Below, one piece after another: positions 1-6,647 of a stretch of DNA of 19,456 nt (within the stretch, counting starts at the first letter, position 1; each line of letters opens with the position of its first letter). The position numbers were made by a program, and so were the translations under genes. Below the pieces are notes generated by a model that saw nothing but the letters and a program-made list of their open reading frames with translations, was not told the origin of the DNA and searched no databases. Origin of the DNA: an uncultured Oscillospiraceae bacterium (GTDB lineage: Bacteria; Bacillota; Clostridia; UBA1381); contig CAMNAT010000006.1 in NCBI GenBank assembly GCA_946531785.1, positions 1 through 19,456 on the forward strand, in the 5' to 3' direction.

Positions 1-1443
1 TCCGCTGCCGAAATCATCCATCCATACCGGGAAGCCCAGCTCGCGGAAGCGTGAGATCTGCTCTTTCATATACTCAAAATCACTGCCGATAACACTCTCG
101 GTGATCTCGATCGTTATCAGCTTTCGGTTTACGCCGGCATCATCAACGCGTCTTCTGATCTCCTCTACCATGTCACAGCCGTCAAAATCAGATCTCGAAA
201 GATTGATCGATTGCGGAACTATGGGTAAGCCCATATCCTTCAGCCTGTTGAGCTTTGCTAAAACCTCTTCAAGCACATAAAGATCCAGCTTATAAAGTAT
301 CCCCGCTGATTCCAGATACGGAATAAAATCAGCAGGCGACAGAAATCCCTTTTCCGGATCTATCCACCGCGCAAGGGCTTCTTCATCACACGCTCTGCCA
401 TTTACCGCGCGGACTATCGGCTGATAATAGACATGTATCCATTTTTCTTTGATGGCTTTATCTAAATTCGTGACAACATACTGCCGCAGATATTCCTTAT
501 CAAGCATATCTGTTTTAAAATAATTAAATACCGAGCCGTAGCTGTCGCGCAGCAGATCGCAGGCATACTTTGCCCTATCTACCGCCATGCTGACCGGCAC
601 ATATTCCGGTTCGCTCTTATAAATGCCTATGCGGACATGCAGGGAGTTTCCGTTGTTGTACTTCCTGACCTCCTCAGATATCTGAACCAGCTTTTCCTCC
701 AGACCCGCTTCTTCAGTATAAACTGCAAAGTGATCTCCGCCGATATGACAGCAATTCTCGTTGCTGAACATGTTGGTAAGTATCCTTGACACATATTTAA
801 GAAGCTTATCGCCCTCGGCAAAGCCGTATTTTGAATTAAAAAACTTCATGCCGTTCAGATCGATGAAAAGCATGACACATCTTCCGCCGTTTTTTTCTAT
901 TACAAGCTTGCCCTCCTCGGCAAGCTCGAAAAAGTAAGTAAGGCGCGGCAAGCCCGTCAGATGATCGTATTGGCTCGTCTTGAGGATACTCTCCTTTTTA
1001 AGAGCGTTTGCCATTATGTTATTTAATTCCGATCTGTCCTGAACGAGAGCGTCTGAATATTTCCCTTCGTCTATATACCAGACATGCGCAAGCCGCGTTC
1101 CGTTTTCTGTATAGACATGCTTTCCTATGGCATGGACTATCTTATATCCCGATCCGCCTTTTTGTCTTGTGCGGTAAAGAACATCATAGCTGCCGCCTTC
1201 GGTCGCAAAACGGACTGCTTCATCGGCTATCCTTGCTACATCGTCCGGATGAGTATCCTTATACATATCATTGTCCATATCATGATATGCCTGTGCACGA
1301 TCCTCATAACCGAAAAACTCACAGAACCCGTCTGAGAGCGCAAGTGTGACCACCCTTTTATTTATAAACTGATAAACAGCACAAGGTATTTGCATACCCT
1401 CTATTACAGCACGCTGTTCATTTGTGAAAATATATTTTTCCAT
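1..1443 (-). CDS. PAS-GGDEF-EAL cyclic-di-GMP signalling protein (partial, C-terminus beyond left edge)
   Basis: The frame is open from an ATG at 1443-1441 to the window edge, giving the first 481 residues; the start is supported by AGGAG seven bases upstream. Residues about 20-125 look like a PAS sensor (EFFGYED near 42-48, then a WYIDEGKY-like end). A GGDEF domain follows (about 155-315), introduced by YDHLTGLPRL and LFIDLNG, but its signature is GGDHF (235-239), so cyclase activity is doubtful. An EAL phosphodiesterase domain starts near 338: EAL at 355-357, Asn414 in SINLSR, Glu446 and Glu449 in the ITIEITES stretch, and DDFGSG at 476-481, right at the edge. These are the metal-binding and catalytic positions of active EAL enzymes, so I infer hydrolysis of c-di-GMP, with the PAS and degenerate GGDEF domains as regulatory inputs. 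No membrane segment is seen in the visible part. The last part of the EAL domain is missing from the window. Confidence 0.93.
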   Translation of the reverse strand, partial: MEKYIFTNEQRAVIEGMQIPCAVYQFINKRVVTLALSDGFCEFFGYEDRAQAYHDMDNDMYKDTHPDDVARIADEAVRFATEGGSYDVLYRTRQKGGSGYKIVHAIGKHVYTENGTRLAHVWYIDEGKYSDALVQDRSELNNIMANALKKESILKTSQYDHLTGLPRLTYFFELAEEGKLVIEKNGGRCVMLFIDLNGMKFFNSKYGFAEGDKLLKYVSRILTNMFSNENCCHIGGDHFAVYTEEAGLEEKLVQISEEVRKYNNGNSLHVRIGIYKSEPEYVPVSMAVDRAKYACDLLRDSYGSVFNYFKTDMLDKEYLRQYVVTNLDKAIKEKWIHVYYQPIVRAVNGRACDEEALARWIDPEKGFLSPADFIPYLESAGILYKLDLYVLEEVLAKLNRLKDMGLPIVPQSINLSRSDFDGCDMVEEIRRRVDDAGVNRKLITIEITESVIGSDFEYMKEQISRFRELGFPVWMDDFGSG

Positions 1444-1468
1444 AACAGTTCTCCTGTTCCGGACTGTT
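1444..1468 (-). promoter_or_regulatory. Alternative hairpins around the ribosome binding site of the GGDEF-EAL gene
   Basis: On the minus strand, AACAG occurs twice (1468-1464 and 1458-1454) upstream of CTGTT (1448-1444), which abuts the ATG. CTGTT can pair with the near copy, enclosing the GAGAA part of the Shine-Dalgarno in a 5-nt loop, or with the distant copy as AACAGT/ACTGTT, leaving the site in a wide loop. The two pairings exclude each other. That this controls translation is inference. Confidence 0.45.
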
Positions 1469-1544
1469 AAAAACTATGCTGTTACCATCCGTTGCTGCCA
1501 TGTCCGATGATCAAAAACATATTGCTATGTTCATTTATAAGAAA

Positions 1545-1576
1545 TTGCTGATTTGTCTCAGCAACGCTTTGCGTTG
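1545..1576 (-). promoter_or_regulatory. Two overlapping hairpins in the GGDEF-EAL leader RNA
   Basis: In transcript order, CAACGC/GCGTTG (1576-1571 with 1567-1562, 3-nt loop) is followed by TCAGCAA/TTGCTGA (1564-1558 with 1551-1545, 6-nt loop). They share bases 1562-1564, so both cannot form completely. They lie just downstream of the predicted transcription start near 1585. The rest of the leader (1469-1544) shows no clear structure. I could not match the leader to the c-di-GMP-I or -II riboswitch consensus. Confidence 0.4.
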
Positions 1577-1591
1577 TTTGTCCCTACTTAT

Positions 1592-1620
1592 AAATTATCA
1601 TATCTGCCGCTGTTTGTCAA
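1592..1620 (-). promoter_or_regulatory. Sigma-A-type promoter for the GGDEF-EAL gene
   Basis: TTGACA lies at 1620-1615. A 17-nt spacer leads to TAATTT at 1597-1592, preceded by TGA as an extended -10. The predicted start near 1585 gives a leader of about 140 nt, unusually long compared with the other genes here. A 15-nt spacing to GATAAT is an alternative reading of the -10 box. Confidence 0.6.
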
Positions 1621-1630
1621 GCATTTGGCG

Positions 1631-1660
1631 AAAATAACCCCATCCGATCGTGGATGGGGT
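1631..1660 (-). terminator. Intrinsic terminator after rpiB
   Basis: On the minus strand, ACCCCATCC (1660-1652) pairs with GGATGGGGT (1645-1637), followed by TATTTT. It begins 7 nt after the rpiB stop codon and closes the fhs-tsaE-tsaB-rpiB unit. Confidence 0.85.
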
Positions 1661-1667
1661 GGAATAT

Positions 1668-2105
1668 TTATGCATTTTCTATAGCATGTATCTTTGCAAC
1701 CCGATCTGCGTGTCTGCCGCCGAGATGCTTTGCATTGCGCCATGCATCAACGATCATGAACGCAAGCTCGCGTCCTGTCACCCTGCCGCCCAGACAGATT
1801 ATGTTGGCATTATTGTGCTCCTTTGCCATTTTTGCGCTGTAGACATCCCCGCAAAGCGCTGCGCGGATGCCCTTAAATTTATTTGCCGCGATAGATATGC
1901 CTATACCTGTTCCGCATACCAATATGCCGCTCTCTGCCTCGCCGGATAAAACAGCCTTGCACACGGGCGCGGCACAATCGGGATAATCCACACTGTCCTC
2001 GGTAAAGGTGCCGTAATCCTTTATCTCTACACCCTCATTTATAAGATACTTCTTTATATGCTCCTTGAGCTCAAAACCGCCGTGGTCGCTTCCTATTGCT
2101 ATCAT
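1668..2105 (-). CDS. rpiB: Ribose-5-phosphate isomerase B
   Basis: This 145-residue cytosolic enzyme interconverts ribose 5-phosphate and ribulose 5-phosphate in the non-oxidative pentose phosphate pathway. It is full length for the RpiB/LacAB family. The N-terminal GSDHGGFELK (5-14) supplies the Asp/His of the active site. CGTGIGISIAANK begins at Cys64, the proton-transfer cysteine that marks RpiB. The C-terminal stretch has the GRVTGRELA and HLGGRHADRV signatures that bind the phosphate and complete the site of the partner subunit. LacA/LacB galactose-6-phosphate isomerases belong to the same family, but there is no lactose or tagatose gene nearby, so RpiB is the better call. It lies 17 nt downstream of tsaB with its own AGAGAGG site and is the last gene before a strong terminator. 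Confidence 0.93.
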   Translation of the reverse strand: MIAIGSDHGGFELKEHIKKYLINEGVEIKDYGTFTEDSVDYPDCAAPVCKAVLSGEAESGILVCGTGIGISIAANKFKGIRAALCGDVYSAKMAKEHNNANIICLGGRVTGRELAFMIVDAWRNAKHLGGRHADRVAKIHAIENA

Positions 2106-2122
2106 TTGTTTAACCTCTCTGT

Positions 2123-2806
2123 TTATTTCTTTTCTTTATATAACCGCTCAGCCTGTGACTTCCTGAGATATACCGGAGTAATTTTATTATGGTCTACCGC
2201 TCCGCCGTTCGCAGCCAGATATGCCGCCAGCGCCGCGGCAGCCCCGGCGCGCACCTCGGAATGGTTTGCCGGCGCGAAAACCGCATTATCCCGCGTTATC
2301 TCAGCCTTATGCATAAGCATTCCGTCACCGGTATATATGACGCGCCTGTCAGGATAAAGCTTGGTAAGCTCCCCGACAGTCATAACGCAGGGTGCTAAAA
2401 GCTCCTTCATTTCAGCTCCGTCAAACTCATACGCGGCGCAGAACACCTCATCCTTGCGCGCGTCAAGCATCGGAACGACTACAGAATCCGAGCAAACAAA
2501 GTTATATGCGAGCGCTTCAAGGGTGCTTACACCCACCACAGGCTTATCAAGGGCCTGCGCAAACGCGCGGATGGTAGAAATGCCTATCCGCAGTCCCGTA
2601 AACGAGCCGGGGCCAACAGTCACTGCAAACACATCTATGTCGGCTATATCCATTTCAAGCTCTTGAAACAGCCTCTCGGTCATTGCCATCAGATTCTGTG
2701 AATGCTTTCGCTTGTTCCTTATGATGTATTCTCCGAGCGTAACTCCGTCCTCCGATACCGCCACCGATGCCGGGAATGATGATGTATCTACTGCAAGTAT
2801 CCTCAT
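2123..2806 (-). CDS. tsaB: tRNA t6A37 biosynthesis protein TsaB
   Basis: A 227-residue member of the ASKHA-fold TsaB (YeaZ) family. In bacteria TsaB is the scaffold partner of TsaD and TsaE in the complex that transfers threonylcarbamoyl to A37 of ANN-decoding tRNAs. Visible signatures are the N-terminal LAVDTSS (4-10), HSQNLM (35-40) and the family hallmark GPGSFTGLRIG (65-75). TsaB lacks the metal-binding residues of TsaD, and the length is too short for TsaD. The start overlaps the tsaE stop as ATGA (2806-2803), implying translational coupling and balanced amounts of the two partners. tsaC and tsaD are not in this window. Confidence 0.94.
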   Translation of the reverse strand: MRILAVDTSSFPASVAVSEDGVTLGEYIIRNKRKHSQNLMAMTERLFQELEMDIADIDVFAVTVGPGSFTGLRIGISTIRAFAQALDKPVVGVSTLEALAYNFVCSDSVVVPMLDARKDEVFCAAYEFDGAEMKELLAPCVMTVGELTKLYPDRRVIYTGDGMLMHKAEITRDNAVFAPANHSEVRAGAAAALAAYLAANGGAVDHNKITPVYLRKSQAERLYKEKK

Positions 2807-3234
2807 GTGCCGCGCTCCTCTATTATTATTCTTCTGTAATCAAAGCCCTTACTATTATTCTTTTCTATCGTGAGCTTTATATACTCATCCGGAAAAAGCT
2901 CCTCGATAAGCTCCGCCCATTCAACAACGCATACGCCGCCTGCATCGAGATACTCCTCATAGCCTATCTCATACATCTCATCGGGATCGGCGATACGGTA
3001 AACATCAAAATGATACAGCGGCAGCCTGCCCTCATACTCGTTAACTATGGTGAAGGTAGGGCTCGTTACGGGTCTTTCTATACCAAGAGCCTTTGCAAGC
3101 CCCTGAACGAATGCTGTTTTGCCCGCACCCAGCTCGCCGTACATCGCGATGAACTCGCCGCCCTTCAAGCTCTTTGCAAGCTCCGCGGCAATACGCGCCG
3201 TATCCTCGGCAGAATATGATTCATATACAGCCAT
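2803..3234 (-). CDS. tsaE: tRNA t6A37 biosynthesis ATPase TsaE
   Basis: A 143-residue P-loop ATPase (YjeE) that drives turnover of the TsaB-TsaD complex during t6A synthesis. The Walker A motif GELGAGKT lies at 33-40, followed by the switch-like TSPTF (57-61), the HFDVYR motif (75-80) and VEWAE (104-108) with the conserved Trp106. Length is typical of the family. Its ATG shares one base with the fhs stop (TGATG at 3236-3232), and its own stop overlaps the tsaB start. Translation is therefore probably passed directly from fhs to tsaE to tsaB. Confidence 0.95.
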   Translation of the reverse strand: MAVYESYSAEDTARIAAELAKSLKGGEFIAMYGELGAGKTAFVQGLAKALGIERPVTSPTFTIVNEYEGRLPLYHFDVYRIADPDEMYEIGYEEYLDAGGVCVVEWAELIEELFPDEYIKLTIEKNNSKGFDYRRIIIEERGT

Positions 3235-4901
3235 CAGAACAATCCTGAAATAACACCGTCGGAGTCAACATCTATATTCTCGGCAGCCGGAACAGTCGGA
3301 AGCCCGGGCATCGTCATGATATTGCCCGCCTCGGCAACAATGAAGCCCGCGCCGTTTGATATCCTTACTACCTTTATATTTACGGTGAAATCCTCCGGTC
3401 TGCCTAAAAGCTTTGCGTTGTCCGAGAGTGAATACTGCGTCTTTGCAATACATACAGGCTTTTTGTCAAGCCCGCACGCCTCAAGATTCTTTATAGCCCT
3501 CTTTGCCGCAGGAGCTATCTCGATACCCGCGCCGCCGTATATCTTTGTGACTATAGCCTTTATCTTGTTCTCGATCGTGTCATCAATATCATAGGTCGGG
3601 ATATAATCCGCCTTTGTATCAAATGCGCGGAGCACTGCCTTAGCAAGCTCCTCGCCGCCTTCGCCGCCCTTTGCGAACACCTCGCACAAAGCGCACTCTG
3701 CGCCGAGCTCCATGCAGCGGTTCTTTATATAATCAAGCTCCGCATCGGTATCCGTTGCGAAACGGTTTATCGCAACTACAACGGGTGTGCCGAAGCCGCG
3801 CATGTTCTCGATATGCTTTTCGAGGTTAACGATACCCTTTGCCAAAGCGTCGAGGTTTTCGGCAGCCAATGCATCCTTAGCCACACCACCGTTATATTTG
3901 AGTGCCTTTACTGTCGCTACTATAACCACCGCATCCGGTCTCAGCCCCGACATACGGCACTTGATATCCATAAACTTCTCAGCACCGAGATCTGCGCCGA
4001 AGCCGGCCTCGGTGATAGCGTAATCACCCAGCTTAACCGCAAGCCTTGTCGCCTGGACACTGTTGCAGCCGTGCGCAATATTTGCGAACGGACCGCCGTG
4101 GATGAAGCACGGGGTATGCTCCAGGGTCTGCACAAGATTCGGTTTGATAGCATCCTTTAACAATGCCGCCATAGCGCCCTGCGCGTTGAGATCGCGGGCA
4201 TATACCGGCTTGCTGTCCCTGTTATACGCTACTATTATATTGCCGAGTCTTTCCTTGAGGTCGTCAAGATCGTTTGCAAGACACAGTATCGCCATGATCT
4301 CCGACGCAACGGTTATCATGAAGCCGTCCTCGCGCGGAACGCCGTTGAGTCTGCCGCCGAGACCTACAACTATCTGTCTGAGGGCGCGGTCGTTCATGTC
4401 CACGCAGCGCTTCCATGAGATATTATTCACATCTATATCAAGCTTATTACCCTTGATGATATGATTATCGAGCATTGCCGCCAGCAGGTTGTTCGCTGCG
4501 CCTATCGCGTGCATATCACCGGTAAAGTGAAGATTGATATCCTCCATCGGAACGACCTGTGCATAGCCGCCGCCTGCCGCGCCGCCCTTTACACCGAATA
4601 CCGGTCCGAGTGACGGCTCGCGGAGCGCTATGACCGTCTTTTTTCCGAGACGCGAAAGGGCATCACCGAGACCTATGGTAACAGTCGTCTTGCCCTCGCC
4701 TGCCGGAGTCGGGTTTATGGCGGTAACGAGAACGAGCTTTCCGCTTTCGTTCTTATCAGCCTTCTTCACCGCTGCGGTCGCGATTTTCGCCTTGTATTTG
4801 CCGTAAAACTCTACATCATCCGGGTCAAGCCCTACCTTAGCCGCAATATCGCTTATCGGCAGCATTTCGTTTCTCTGAGCTATTTCTATATCACTTAGCA
4901 T
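3234..4901 (-). CDS. fhs: Formate-tetrahydrofolate ligase
   Basis: A 555-residue cytosolic enzyme that uses ATP to join formate to tetrahydrofolate, giving 10-formyl-THF for purine synthesis, initiator tRNA formylation or the methyl branch of acetogenesis. Length matches the family (about 556). The nucleotide site PTPAGEGKTT is at 64-73, preceded by LVLVTAINP. Further conserved stretches include LREPSLGPVFG, GGAAGGGYAQV, FTGDMHAIGAANNLL, HGGPFANIAHG and TEAGFGADLG. The C-terminus carries the GAGFIVAEAG/MPGLP stretch. The start follows AAGGAG by seven to eight bases. It leads the tightly coupled fhs-tsaE-tsaB-rpiB group. The other one-carbon genes, fchA and folD, are not in the window. Confidence 0.97.
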   Translation of the reverse strand: MLSDIEIAQRNEMLPISDIAAKVGLDPDDVEFYGKYKAKIATAAVKKADKNESGKLVLVTAINPTPAGEGKTTVTIGLGDALSRLGKKTVIALREPSLGPVFGVKGGAAGGGYAQVVPMEDINLHFTGDMHAIGAANNLLAAMLDNHIIKGNKLDIDVNNISWKRCVDMNDRALRQIVVGLGGRLNGVPREDGFMITVASEIMAILCLANDLDDLKERLGNIIVAYNRDSKPVYARDLNAQGAMAALLKDAIKPNLVQTLEHTPCFIHGGPFANIAHGCNSVQATRLAVKLGDYAITEAGFGADLGAEKFMDIKCRMSGLRPDAVVIVATVKALKYNGGVAKDALAAENLDALAKGIVNLEKHIENMRGFGTPVVVAINRFATDTDAELDYIKNRCMELGAECALCEVFAKGGEGGEELAKAVLRAFDTKADYIPTYDIDDTIENKIKAIVTKIYGGAGIEIAPAAKRAIKNLEACGLDKKPVCIAKTQYSLSDNAKLLGRPEDFTVNIKVVRISNGAGFIVAEAGNIMTMPGLPTVPAAENIDVDSDGVISGLF

Positions 4902-4920
4902 TGTTTTTCTCCTTGTTATA

Positions 4921-4964
4921 TTTTTTATTTAAAGGCAAATAGAGTTGGACATCCGCCCAACTCT
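4921..4964 (-). terminator. Weak hairpin (attenuator or leaky terminator) upstream of fhs
   Basis: On the minus strand, AGAGTTGG (4964-4957) pairs with CCAACTCT (4948-4941) around an 8-nt loop. The tail ATTTGCCTTTAAAT is only loosely T-rich, so termination would be partial. I see no credible promoter between this hairpin and fhs, so fhs transcription probably reads through it from the rsmD promoter. It does not match the ZTP (pfl) riboswitch that often precedes fhs. Confidence 0.4.
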
Positions 4965-4989
4965 TAAAGTTGTATGTTCTGTTCTATAT

Positions 4990-5445
4990 TCAGCTGTTGA
5001 GATGCTCTTCTCTGTCATCGCGAACCTTTCTGAGCAAAAGGTCGAGTCTGCGCTCTACATCCGCAAGCATCTCATCTACATATCTGTCTGTGTCCATCTT
5101 GATCTCTCTTGCGTCACGCTCAGACATGTCTCTGATCTGCTCAGCCTTCTCGTAAGCCTGTCTGGTTATCTCATGCTCATCAACAAGCTTCTCCTGCATT
5201 TCCTCTGCTGATTTTCTTACAGCGTCAGCTCTTTCCTCAGCCTCGTCAAGTATACGCTGTCTTTCGGTCTTTACCCACTTAGCCTCTTTGAGCTGCTCAG
5301 GATATACAAGTCTGATCTCCTGAATGTAATCAAGAAGCTCTTCCTTGTCCAGCATGATCTTACCGGTCAGCGGTACAGACGATGCCTTAGTAATGGTCTC
5401 CTCCATCATATCGATGATTTCCATTATGTCCATATCCATATCCAT
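4990..5445 (-). CDS. Coiled-coil protein of unknown function, often labelled 'ATPase' (ATP synthase subunit b/H-like helix)
   Basis: A 151-residue protein with a short N-terminus rich in Met and Asp (the dipeptide Met-Asp is repeated three times at 1-6). From about residue 45 to the end it is almost entirely charged helix with Glu/Lys/Arg heptads, including ERQRILDEAEERADAVR and AYEKAEQIRDMSERDAREIK. It has no Walker motif, no membrane segment and no signal peptide, so the 'ATPase' label that relatives carry rests only on similarity to the long helices of ATP synthase b or H subunits. DivIVA-like scaffolds look similar. It lies 34 nt downstream of coaD and before fhs. I recall similar proteins beside coaD in other Clostridia. 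The start is chosen because AAGGA lies about 10 nt upstream; the function is unknown. Confidence 0.8.
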   Translation of the reverse strand: MDMDMDIMEIIDMMEETITKASSVPLTGKIMLDKEELLDYIQEIRLVYPEQLKEAKWVKTERQRILDEAEERADAVRKSAEEMQEKLVDEHEITRQAYEKAEQIRDMSERDAREIKMDTDRYVDEMLADVERRLDLLLRKVRDDREEHLNS

Positions 5446-5479
5446 TTGCTTACATTCCTTTCTTTATTGATTTCAAGCG

Positions 5480-5959
5480 TTAATGCTCGTATTTATCTTT
5501 GATATATTGTATGATTTGTGAGGGTACTATCCCTTCCAAATTTCCCTTATATTCAGCCAGCTCCTTGACCATGCTTGAGCTGATGTATGAGTACTTCGAG
5601 TTGGTCATCATAAACATCGTTTCACATTCTGAATCGAGTGACTTGTTTAAAAGCGCCATCTGGAACTCATACTCAAAATCATTTACCGTCCTGAGACCCT
5701 TGATTATAACTGCAGCCTTGTGCTGCCTTGCAAACTCTACCAGAAGTCCGTCAAAGCTCTCGACACTGACATTTTCAAGATGCTCTGTCGCAAGCTCTGC
5801 CAGCTTTACGCGTTCAGATGCGGAAAACAACGGTTCCTTATTCCTGTTCCGCAAAACGCCTACGATCACTTTGTCAAATACCCTGCTTGCGCGTTCGATT
5901 ATATCCACATGACCGTTGGTTATCGGGTCAAAGCTGCCCGGATAGACCGCAATTCTCAT
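5480..5959 (-). CDS. coaD: Phosphopantetheine adenylyltransferase (PPAT)
   Basis: A 159-residue nucleotidyltransferase that transfers AMP from ATP to 4'-phosphopantetheine, the penultimate step of coenzyme A synthesis. The N-terminal GSFDPITNGH (8-17) contains the TxGH nucleotide-binding signature. KGLR (87-90) and ISSSMVKE (126-133) are the other family signatures. Length is standard (about 160). It begins 12 nt after the rsmD stop, with GAGGAA about nine bases before the ATG. The rsmD-coaD pair is conserved across many Bacillota and is probably one transcript here. Confidence 0.97.
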   Translation of the reverse strand: MRIAVYPGSFDPITNGHVDIIERASRVFDKVIVGVLRNRNKEPLFSASERVKLAELATEHLENVSVESFDGLLVEFARQHKAAVIIKGLRTVNDFEYEFQMALLNKSLDSECETMFMMTNSKYSYISSSMVKELAEYKGNLEGIVPSQIIQYIKDKYEH

Positions 5960-5971
5960 CTTCGGTGTTCC

Positions 5972-6511
5972 TCATTCTTTTTGGTATACTGTTATATATG
6001 TGCGCCCGTAACGCTTCTGCTTCCACATCACAAGCCCCGGAAAGTCACTCCTGAAATCAGTATTATCGCTTTCAAGAACTATTATTCCGTCATCAGATAA
6101 TGCACCGGCTTTTACGATAGCTTCAAGTGATTCTTCTATAAATCCCTTATTGTACGGCGGGTCAAGAAAGATCACATCAAATCTCCTCGCGTTCATCTTG
6201 AGCCAGTCAAAGCATGATGTGTTTACCACCTCGCAGCCGGACTCAAAACTGAGCGCTTCTATATTTCTTTTTATGACCTCGACCGAGCGCTTGTCCTTAT
6301 CTATAAGAACTGCATGAGCTGCCCCGCGCGATATCATCTCAAATGACAGCGCGCCGCTGCCGGCAAACATATCCAGCACCTCAGCGTCAGGAATATATCC
6401 GGCGATCATGCTGAATATCGCTTCCTTGACACGGTCTGTTGTGGGACGTATATCCCGTCCCTTGAACTCGAACAGCCTGTGTCCTCTGCGTGAGCCGGAT
6501 ATGATCCGCAT
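5972..6511 (-). CDS. rsmD: 16S rRNA (guanine-966-N2)-methyltransferase
   Basis: A 179-residue SAM-dependent methyltransferase modifying G966 of 16S rRNA in the assembled small subunit. The family hallmark RPTTDRVKEAIFSM is at 22-35. The SAM-binding motif LDMFAGSGALSFE spans 46-58, an acidic LIDKD follows at 69-73, and the catalytic DPPY is at 117-120. Full length for the family. It is the first gene of the minus-strand block. Its promoter lies just upstream (6560-6532), and AAGGAG sits about ten bases before the ATG. Confidence 0.96.
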   Translation of the reverse strand: MRIISGSRRGHRLFEFKGRDIRPTTDRVKEAIFSMIAGYIPDAEVLDMFAGSGALSFEMISRGAAHAVLIDKDKRSVEVIKRNIEALSFESGCEVVNTSCFDWLKMNARRFDVIFLDPPYNKGFIEESLEAIVKAGALSDDGIIVLESDNTDFRSDFPGLVMWKQKRYGRTYITVYQKE

Positions 6512-6531
6512 AACAACACAACTCCTTATTT

Positions 6532-6560
6532 ATTGTAACTCAAAACCCACTAAAGGTCAA
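6532..6560 (-). promoter_or_regulatory. Sigma-A-type promoter for the rsmD-coaD block
   Basis: TTGACC at 6560-6555, a 17-nt spacer and TACAAT at 6537-6532. The predicted start near 6525 would lie within the AAGGAG (6527-6522) of rsmD, giving an unusually short leader of about 14 nt. Confidence 0.75.
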
Positions 6561-6609
6561 GAGCTTAATCAAAATTTCTACAAAAAGTATATTTTTATCA
6601 CTCTCAGGC

Positions 6610-6647
6610 AAAAGTTTTGCAACAATGTTACAGGATTGTTACAAAAC
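6610..6647 (-). terminator. Intrinsic terminator overlapping the stop codon of the rhamnogalacturonan lyase gene
   Basis: On the minus strand, GTTTTGTAACAAT (6647-6635) pairs over 13 bp, with one G-U, to ATTGTTGCAAAAC (6626-6614), followed by TTTT. The TAA stop (6641-6639) lies within the upstream arm. It separates the lyase gene from the rsmD promoter. The remaining bases to 6561 show nothing further. Confidence 0.75.

Noticed and set aside
1444..1597. c-di-GMP-I (GEMM) riboswitch, because ACGCAAAGC and GGGACAAAC occur in the leader
   Set aside because: In GEMM-I these elements are separated by the P1b hairpin with a GAAA loop. Here they are adjacent, and ACGCAAAGC lies inside a simple palindrome.
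4902..4989. ZTP (pfl) riboswitch in front of fhs
   Set aside because: The gap contains only one 8-bp hairpin and none of the conserved pfl-motif sequence.
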